Assembly (NCBI GenBank): GCA_045586595.1
Contig: JAZNAQ010000031.1
Span: 42,445 to 106,444, forward strand
Length of the DNA stretch: 64,000 nt
From: SIG480 sp045586595
Lineage (GTDB): Bacteria > Bacillota > Clostridia > Oscillospirales > JAAYXM01
Direction: 5' to 3'
Shown: positions 61,001-64,000 of the stretch, piece after piece
How the letters are laid out: every line of letters starts with the position of its first letter
Position numbering within the stretch: the stretch's first letter is position 1
Notes under the pieces: model-generated
Told to the model about the DNA's origin: nothing
Databases searched by the model: none
Seen by the model: only the letters and a program-made list of their open reading frames with translations
Position numbers and translations under genes: made by a program

Positions 61001-61961
61001 ATGCAACACCCTTGGTGCCGTTTTCGTCAATGGTCTCCAGTGCAACAGGTTCATAAGATTCACTGGAGTAATACCAACCATTATCAATAACATAGTCAAA
61101 TGTGTCTGCACCCTCCGGAGCTGTTACAGCAAAGCCGGTCCAGTAGCCCATATTGCCTTCGCCGTTTTCATGCTCCTTGAGACCGTCCATTTTGATTGTG
61201 ACAGTATCGTTCTTCTCTTTTACGCTGTAGCTTTCGTAAACAGCATTGTCATCATAAAAATCGCGCACATTTGCCGAAACTACCGTACCGTTTTTCTCGT
61301 AGCACTCTACTCCGGAAATGTCAACTGCTGCATATTCCCAATCGGAAACCGGCTCGCCATTCTCGTCGAACCACTGAAGTCCTACATATCCGACAGTACA
61401 CCATGCGTTTGCATCAAAGTAAAATGCGACGCCGTATACATCATCCTCAATTGTATCGGGGTCACCAGCATCAATAAGCTCTAGCGGGCAGTCCTCACCA
61501 TCGCTAATATCCCCGAGTGCATAATCAAAACTATCAGCGCCCTTCGGAGCTGTTACAGCAAAGCCGGTCCAGAAAGCAACCTTATCTTGTGCATTCTTAT
61601 GCGGCATAAGGTTTGTCATCTCGACTGCAATTGTGTTCTTTACCTTGTCATAATCAACTGTATATGTGTCATATACCTTTTCGGCATCGGCATCATACGG
61701 ATATTCACATACGTTTGCAGTTGTGACTTCCGTTGAAATTCCATAGCCGTAAAGCTCCATCTCAATTTTATCAAAATCAACGGATACGTCATCTCCCTCA
61801 GCAACGCCATTGAATGTAACTTCACCTCTTGCGGGGTCAAGTGTCTTAATTGTAATAGGTGTCTTCTCAGGATCTTCTGTAGCAAATGCCGTTCCTACAA
61901 ATGAGAAAAGCATTGCAACAGCGCATGCAAGAGCAACAAGTCTGCTAAATGTCGTTTTCAT
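58050..61961 (-). CDS. S-layer-homology surface protein with six repeats
   Basis: A secreted 1303-residue cell-surface protein. A signal peptide (about 1-28, ending GTAFA) leads into a short beta-rich part, then six degenerate repeats of about 145-155 residues (about 82-965). Each has WTGFAVTAPEGA-like and LQWFDENGEP-like blocks. A GxLTAKADSGYKLEGWYV module (InlB_B/bacterial-repeat type), a Gly-rich linker and acidic spacer, and three SLH domains close the protein (FNDVSANAWYYDVV, FADVPANQYYANAV, YTDAERISPYAEEA). SLH domains bind pyruvylated wall polymer. I use the ATG at 61961, with AAAGG nine bases upstream. The repeat's function is unknown. Confidence 0.93.
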   Translation of the reverse strand: MKTTFSRLVALACAVAMLFSFVGTAFATEDPEKTPITIKTLDPARGEVTFNGVAEGDDVSVDFDKIEMELYGYGISTEVTTANVCEYPYDADAEKVYDTYTVDYDKVKNTIAVEMTNLMPHKNAQDKVAFWTGFAVTAPKGADSFDYALGDISDGEDCPLELIDAGDPDTIEDDVYGVAFYFDANAWCTVGYVGLQWFDENGEPVSDWEYAAVDISGVECYEKNGTVVSANVRDFYDDNAVYESYSVKEKNDTVTIKMDGLKEHENGEGNMGYWTGFAVTAPEGADTFDYVIDNGWYYSSESYEPVALETIDENGTKGVAFYFDAQHAGYDYESEKLVYYVSLQWYDAEGAPISARTDYYVDVTDVKIYELKGKVVKANVRDYHDDFNVYTSYEVEEKNGIVTISMDDLLMHKSSDDNGNAPAFWTGFAVAVPEGHEEIKSFNYHIEGDYYSESYEPVALETIDENGTKGVAFYLDAEDAGYDYENEKLYYHVSLQWCDEAGKPLSAWTNYYVDVTDVDCKYFDRDTIMPAKLVDNATEPNAELCTDYKVDCEYGNVVITAKDLEKHENGEGNMGYWTGFAVTAPEGATKFEYEFGNTSSDGLVEVEFLDAGETEAPEDNIYGAAFYLDAGDFDAKDYVDIKWYREDGTPYDNIRYYYNIDFTGVGLSIDDEFDVDSSIKTAPISDKNDPPKELLTEENKDSYTVELTGNVIKISAKELRAHINGEGDRGAWVGVQFDEAPESAVFAKYAFAGSKAEAKWIWNNSDYTVETEEARFYVNAFYPDTKDTVMLQWFDVDGKALTNIKTYEIDTTGVECDVEGKETEIELAPVVDQTLEGPSDIAPYFGENFAKLAGNVITLGADCLFMHNNSYMENGAWIGFTVKVEGAAYVKYAFANDYYDELDWQYNATEGEIDGQESFYVDASAYRPKNKLMVQWFDENGDALTKVNTYDINIEKVNWSDIEQFDVLFSNIMLAGEDAEDYELVYDGAHNLADNQYVEGKTSRDYVYAYAEVYGNGTVTNNGKVWVRDTDYSDGITKNTLTAKADSGYKLEGWYVYGEPASTRTSIKIDQDKCYYFETVFEKKTTGSGGGGGGLIGSVTDDKKEDKVEEEPEQETGATTPSMSFNDVSANAWYYDVVKTAVEKGLMNGISATEFAPNASLTRGMFVTVLYRAAGEPGITSLKSFADVPANQYYANAVAWASANGIVNGVSADKFDPNASITREQMAAIIYRFGTMTQIEVEADNEISYTDAERISPYAEEAAKWAYNAGVILGNADGSFAPQRTATRAEAAAIFVRLLAVMQ
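59060..61718 (-). repeat. Six tandem degenerate repeats inside the SLH gene
   Basis: The central Trp of each unit falls near residues 133, 275, 426, 578, 733 and 877, giving spacings of about 142-155. Units 1-4 are close (FWTGFAVTAPxGA), and units 5-6 are more diverged (AWVGVQF, AWIGFTV). Units 2 and 4 are nearly identical for about 40 bases around 61121 and 60221, and units 2 and 3 share a stretch near 61027 and 60567. Confidence 0.88.
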
Positions 61962-62045
61962 TTTCACATTCCTTTCTTATTTATAATATATTCAACAAAA
62001 CAACTTTAGTAAGAAACTACCCTCCGTTCAATTAAATATAATTCC

Positions 62046-62074
62046 ATATAATATTCATGGCGTGAATATTATAT
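62046..62074. promoter_or_regulatory. Palindrome over the SLH gene promoter (candidate operator)
   Basis: Two perfect 12-base arms, ATATAATATTCA and TGAATATTATAT, flank a 5-base centre. It overlaps the -10 box and predicted start of the SLH promoter, an ideal place for a repressor. The divergent XRE gene begins 64 bases away and is the natural candidate, though not proven. Confidence 0.75.
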
Positions 62075-62096
62075 TCCAAACTTTTATGAATGTCAA
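62068..62096 (-). promoter_or_regulatory. Consensus promoter of the SLH gene
   Basis: On the minus strand, TTGACA and TATAAT, both exact, are spaced by 17 bases. The leader to the ATG is about 100 bases. Confidence 0.92.
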
Positions 62097-62137
62097 GAAT
62101 TTTTTATGCAATAATAGAATATTAAGGAGTGATGGAT

Positions 62138-62359
62138 ATGAAAAACCTAAAACTGGTGAGAGTGACAAAGGACTATACACAGTTGAAAGTGCAAATGGAA
62201 ACCGGTATAAGCCAGAGTGTTCTTTCAAAATACGAAACCGGTGAACTTATGCCTACAAGCGAAAACCTGATAATTCTGGCAAAGTTTTACGGAACAAGTG
62301 TTGACTTTTTGCTCGACCTTACCGATGAGAGGAAACCATACCCTATAAAACTAAGCTAA
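62138..62359 (+). CDS. Small XRE-family DNA-binding regulator
   Basis: A 73-residue protein, essentially one lambda-repressor-type helix-turn-helix: TQLKVQMETGISQSVLSKYETGELMPTSENLIILAKFYGTSVDFLLDLTDE. There is no effector domain, so it acts as a simple dimeric repressor or activator. AAGGAG lies eight bases before the ATG at 62138. It diverges from the SLH gene and shares the intergenic region that holds a 12-bp-arm palindrome, and it is followed by its own terminator. No toxin partner is present, so an antitoxin role is unlikely. Confidence 0.88.
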   Translation: MKNLKLVRVTKDYTQLKVQMETGISQSVLSKYETGELMPTSENLIILAKFYGTSVDFLLDLTDERKPYPIKLS

Positions 62360-62398
62360 AAAAGCAGGAGATGACATAATAAGTCATCTCCTGCTTTT
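62360..62398 (+). terminator. Terminator of the XRE gene
   Basis: A perfect 16-bp stem (AAAAGCAGGAGATGAC and its complement) with a 7-base loop and four closing U's. It begins at the stop codon. Confidence 0.92.
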
Positions 62399-62410
62399 AT
62401 CCTACAATCA

Positions 62411-62446
62411 AAAAAGCACACACCACAAATTGTGATGTGTGCTTTT
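62411..62446 (-). terminator. Terminator of tRNA-Val
   Basis: A long near-perfect inverted repeat (AAAAAGCACACA... arms) with one G-U pair on the minus strand. It begins at the end of the encoded CCA and ends in GCTTTTTT. Confidence 0.85.
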
Positions 62447-62522
62447 TGGTGGACGATAACGGACTCGAACCGCTGACCCTGCGCACGTCAAGCGCATGCT
62501 CTACCAGCTGAGCTAATCGTCC
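62447..62522 (-). tRNA. tRNA-Val (anticodon GAC), CCA encoded
   Basis: A full cloverleaf can be drawn on the minus strand: acceptor GGACGAT/ATCGTCC, D arm GCTC..GAGC, anticodon stem TGCGC/GCGCA with loop TTGACGT (anticodon GAC, reading GUC and GUU), a 5-base variable loop and T arm with TTCGAGT. Discriminator A and CCA are encoded. It has its own promoter and terminator, so it is a single-gene unit. Confidence 0.97.
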
Positions 62523-62535
62523 AGACGCATGAGTC

Positions 62536-62564
62536 ATTATACCCATGCGGGGTGGTTTTGTCAA
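62536..62564 (-). promoter_or_regulatory. Consensus promoter of tRNA-Val
   Basis: On the minus strand, TTGACA and TATAAT, both exact, are spaced by 17 bases. The predicted start is about 7 bases before the mature tRNA. Confidence 0.92.
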
Positions 62565-62660
62565 GAACTTTTTTCGTTTTTTTACAGATTTTTACCTTGC
62601 TCATTGCGCGCGCTTTCCCAGCGGATATAAGCAAGGGGAGGTTACTGCTGACGAGGTCTC

Positions 62661-63311
62661 TTACTTGGTCATTTTTTCCTGCTTGACCTTGTGGTCAATG
62701 ATGTGGCGGGAGGCAAGCTCTCTGTGGATGTCTTCCACGGAAATGCCCATCTGCACCATCAGCACCATAGCGTGGTAGGCCAGGTCTGCCAGCTCGTAGA
62801 TGGTCTCCTTTTTGTCGTCGGCCTTACCGGCGATAATCACCTCGGTGCATTCCTCACCCACCTTTTTCAGGATCTTGTCGATGCCCTTTTCAAAGAGGTA
62901 GGTGGTGTAGGAGCCCTCGGGACGGGTCTCGTTTCTGCCTACCAGCATATCGTACAGCCCCTGGAGGCTGAACTGACGCAGACTTTCGCTTTCCCAAAGG
63001 GGATTGGTAAAGCAGGAGTCGGTGCCGGTATGGCAGGCAGGGCCGTCCTTTTCCACTACCACAACCAGGGCATCCTTATCGCAGTCCGCGGTGATGGATA
63101 CGATGTGCTGGTAGTTGCCGCTGGTCTCACCCTTGAGCCACAGCTCGTTCCGGGAACGGCTCCAGAAGCAGGTGAGCCCCTTTTCCATGGAAATTTCAAG
63201 GCTTTCCTTGTTCATGTAGGCCAGGGTCAATACTTTTTTCGTGATGCTGTCCACCACGATGGCGGGAATCAGGCCCTTTTCGTCAAATTTCAGTTCGTTG
63301 ATATTGATCAT
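62661..63311 (-). CDS. hisIE: Bifunctional HisI/HisE: phosphoribosyl-AMP cyclohydrolase / phosphoribosyl-ATP pyrophosphatase
   Basis: Steps 2 and 3 of histidine synthesis. The HisI half (about 1-115) has AYMNKESLEISMEKGLTCFWSRSRNELWLKGE, a D-x-D motif in ITADCDKDALVV and the Cys of GPACHTGTDSCF. The HisE half (about 120-216) has LFEKGIDKILKKVGEECTEVIIAGK and ELADLAYHAMVLM. GGGAGTG precedes the ATG. Codon use (CTG leucines and C/G third positions) differs from every other gene in the window. It follows hisF by 3 bases. Confidence 0.96.
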   Translation of the reverse strand: MININELKFDEKGLIPAIVVDSITKKVLTLAYMNKESLEISMEKGLTCFWSRSRNELWLKGETSGNYQHIVSITADCDKDALVVVVEKDGPACHTGTDSCFTNPLWESESLRQFSLQGLYDMLVGRNETRPEGSYTTYLFEKGIDKILKKVGEECTEVIIAGKADDKKETIYELADLAYHAMVLMVQMGISVEDIHRELASRHIIDHKVKQEKMTK

Positions 63312-63314
63312 ATG

Positions 63315-64000
63315 TTACACTCCCATTCTGGTTGGAATCCCGTTTTTGTTCATTTCTGCTTTCAGGTCGGTGATCTTCACTTCACCAAAGTGGAAAATGC
63401 TGGCGGCAAGACCGGCGTCCACCTTGGGCAGGGCCTTGAAGAGGGTGATGAAATCGTCAATTTTGCCTGCACCGCCGGAAGCGATCACGGGCACGGATAC
63501 CACGTCGCACACCTTCTGCAGCATTTCCAGGTCAAAGCCCTGCTTCACACCGTCGGTATCGATGGAGTTCACCACAATTTCCCCGGCACCCCGGTCCACA
63601 CATTCCTTGATCCACTGGATGGCTTCCATGCCGGTGTTTTCCCGGCCGCCCTTGGCAAAAATGCGGAACACGCCGTCCACACGCTTTACGTCCACGGAAA
63701 GCACCACGCACTGATCGCCGTAAATGCGGGCTGCTTCGTCGATGAGGGAAGGGTTGCGGATGGCGCCGGAATTGACGCTCACCTTATCGGCACCGCAGCC
63801 CAGCACCCGTTCAAAATCCTGCACGGTATTGATGCCGCCGCCCACCGTTAAGGGAATGAACACGTTTTTCGCCGTTTCGCACAGAATATCCGTGAACAGT
63901 TTCCGGCCGTCGGAGGAGGCGGTGATATCGTAAAACACCAGTTCATCGGCGCCGTTTGCGCTGTAAAACTTGGCCATATCCACCGGGGAGGTGAGGGTGC
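63315..64000 (-). CDS. hisF: Imidazole glycerol phosphate synthase subunit HisF, 5'-truncated by window edge
   Basis: A TIM-barrel cyclase subunit that works with HisH. The C-terminal 228 or so residues are present, entering at base 64000; the usual N-terminal CLDVKDGRVVKG lies outside. Present are LAKFY-type ADELVFYDITASSDGR, VGGGINTVQDFERVLGCGADKVSVNSGAI, VDRGAGEIVVNSIDTDGVKQGFD and VIASGGAGKIDDF, with the two Asp catalytic positions split between outside (first) and DTDG (second). High C/G third-position codons match hisIE. Confidence 0.95.
   Translation of the reverse strand, partial: TLTSPVDMAKFYSANGADELVFYDITASSDGRKLFTDILCETAKNVFIPLTVGGGINTVQDFERVLGCGADKVSVNSGAIRNPSLIDEAARIYGDQCVVLSVDVKRVDGVFRIFAKGGRENTGMEAIQWIKECVDRGAGEIVVNSIDTDGVKQGFDLEMLQKVCDVVSVPVIASGGAGKIDDFITLFKALPKVDAGLAASIFHFGEVKITDLKAEMNKNGIPTRMGV

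Noticed and set aside
62138..62359. An antitoxin of a toxin-antitoxin pair
   Set aside because: No small toxin-like gene flanks it; terminators bound it, and its divergent partner is the SLH gene.
62447..62660. Possible integrated element using tRNA-Val as its attachment site
   Set aside because: No integrase, no duplicated tRNA end and no mobile genes are seen. The composition step lies on the 5' side of the tRNA, not at its 3' end.
62691..63851. A 386-codon open frame on the plus strand opposite hisIE and hisF
   Set aside because: It is antisense to two clear his genes; the protein is His/Val-rich with no domain, and the frame is open only because of high third-position G+C.
1..64000. CRISPR arrays, IS elements and prophage genes
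   Set aside because: I saw no regularly spaced short repeats, transposase frames or phage structural genes on either strand.

Overview
The window looks like chromosome from an anaerobic, low-to-mid-GC Firmicute, most likely class Clostridia. The evidence is strong AGGAGG-type ribosome sites, frequent TTG and GTG starts, the WalRK-YycHI-WalJ locus, the Gram-positive nusA-ylxR-ylxQ-infB operon, a six-gene Rnf complex, an FprA/rubredoxin oxygen-detoxification pair and an S-layer (SLH) protein. I cannot name a genus. Almost everything is housekeeping and reads leftward (minus strand). I found no phage, insertion sequence, CRISPR array or defence island.

Layout. 0-11 kb: a leftward run greA-lysS-(membrane protein)-ktrB-ktrA-trmH-dprA-topA-trmFO-plsX, with plsX cut by the window edge. 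11-17 kb: an unrecognised 229-residue protein, then cell-wall and division genes (CdaR/PucR-type regulator, ftsE, ftsX, an EnvC-like M23 peptidase and a CtpA-like S41 protease). 17-24.6 kb: rimP-nusA-rnpM-ylxQ-infB-(rbfA::nrnA fusion)-truB-ribF from one 17-bp-spaced promoter. 24.6-28.5 kb: ddl-murI-DUF1934-S41 protease. 28.5-32.8 kb: a small orphan gene, a hemolysin III/PAQR protein, phosphoglucomutase, rlmH and walJ. 32.8-42 kb: murA and the thiI-cinA-nudF-walR-walK-yycH-yycI run.

42-47.3 kb: a DMT transporter, a LysR regulator divergent from a strongly codon-biased iron alcohol dehydrogenase, and a PLP enzyme paired with a CofE-like ligase. 47.3-53.4 kb: rnfCDGEAB plus a membrane-anchored TIM-barrel protein. 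53.6-58 kb: upp, a ZIP transporter, fprA-rubredoxin and thyA-folA. 58-62.4 kb: a 1303-residue SLH protein with six degenerate repeats, whose consensus promoter carries a palindrome over its -10/+1 region, divergent from a 73-residue XRE regulator. 62.4-64 kb: tRNA-Val(GAC) on its own consensus promoter, then hisIE and partial hisF, whose codon choice differs visibly from the rest.

How it fits together: a fermentative anaerobe that couples ferredoxin oxidation to ion pumping (Rnf), disposes of reducing power through an Fe-ADH, guards against O2/NO with FprA, controls wall turnover through WalRK and FtsEX, and displays a large repeat protein on an S-layer-type surface. No complete new system is evident. 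The most unusual items are the RbfA-NrnA fusion, an RnfB that lacks its N-terminal iron-sulfur (Fes) module, the repeat SLH protein with its palindrome and XRE neighbour, and the compositional step at the his genes.
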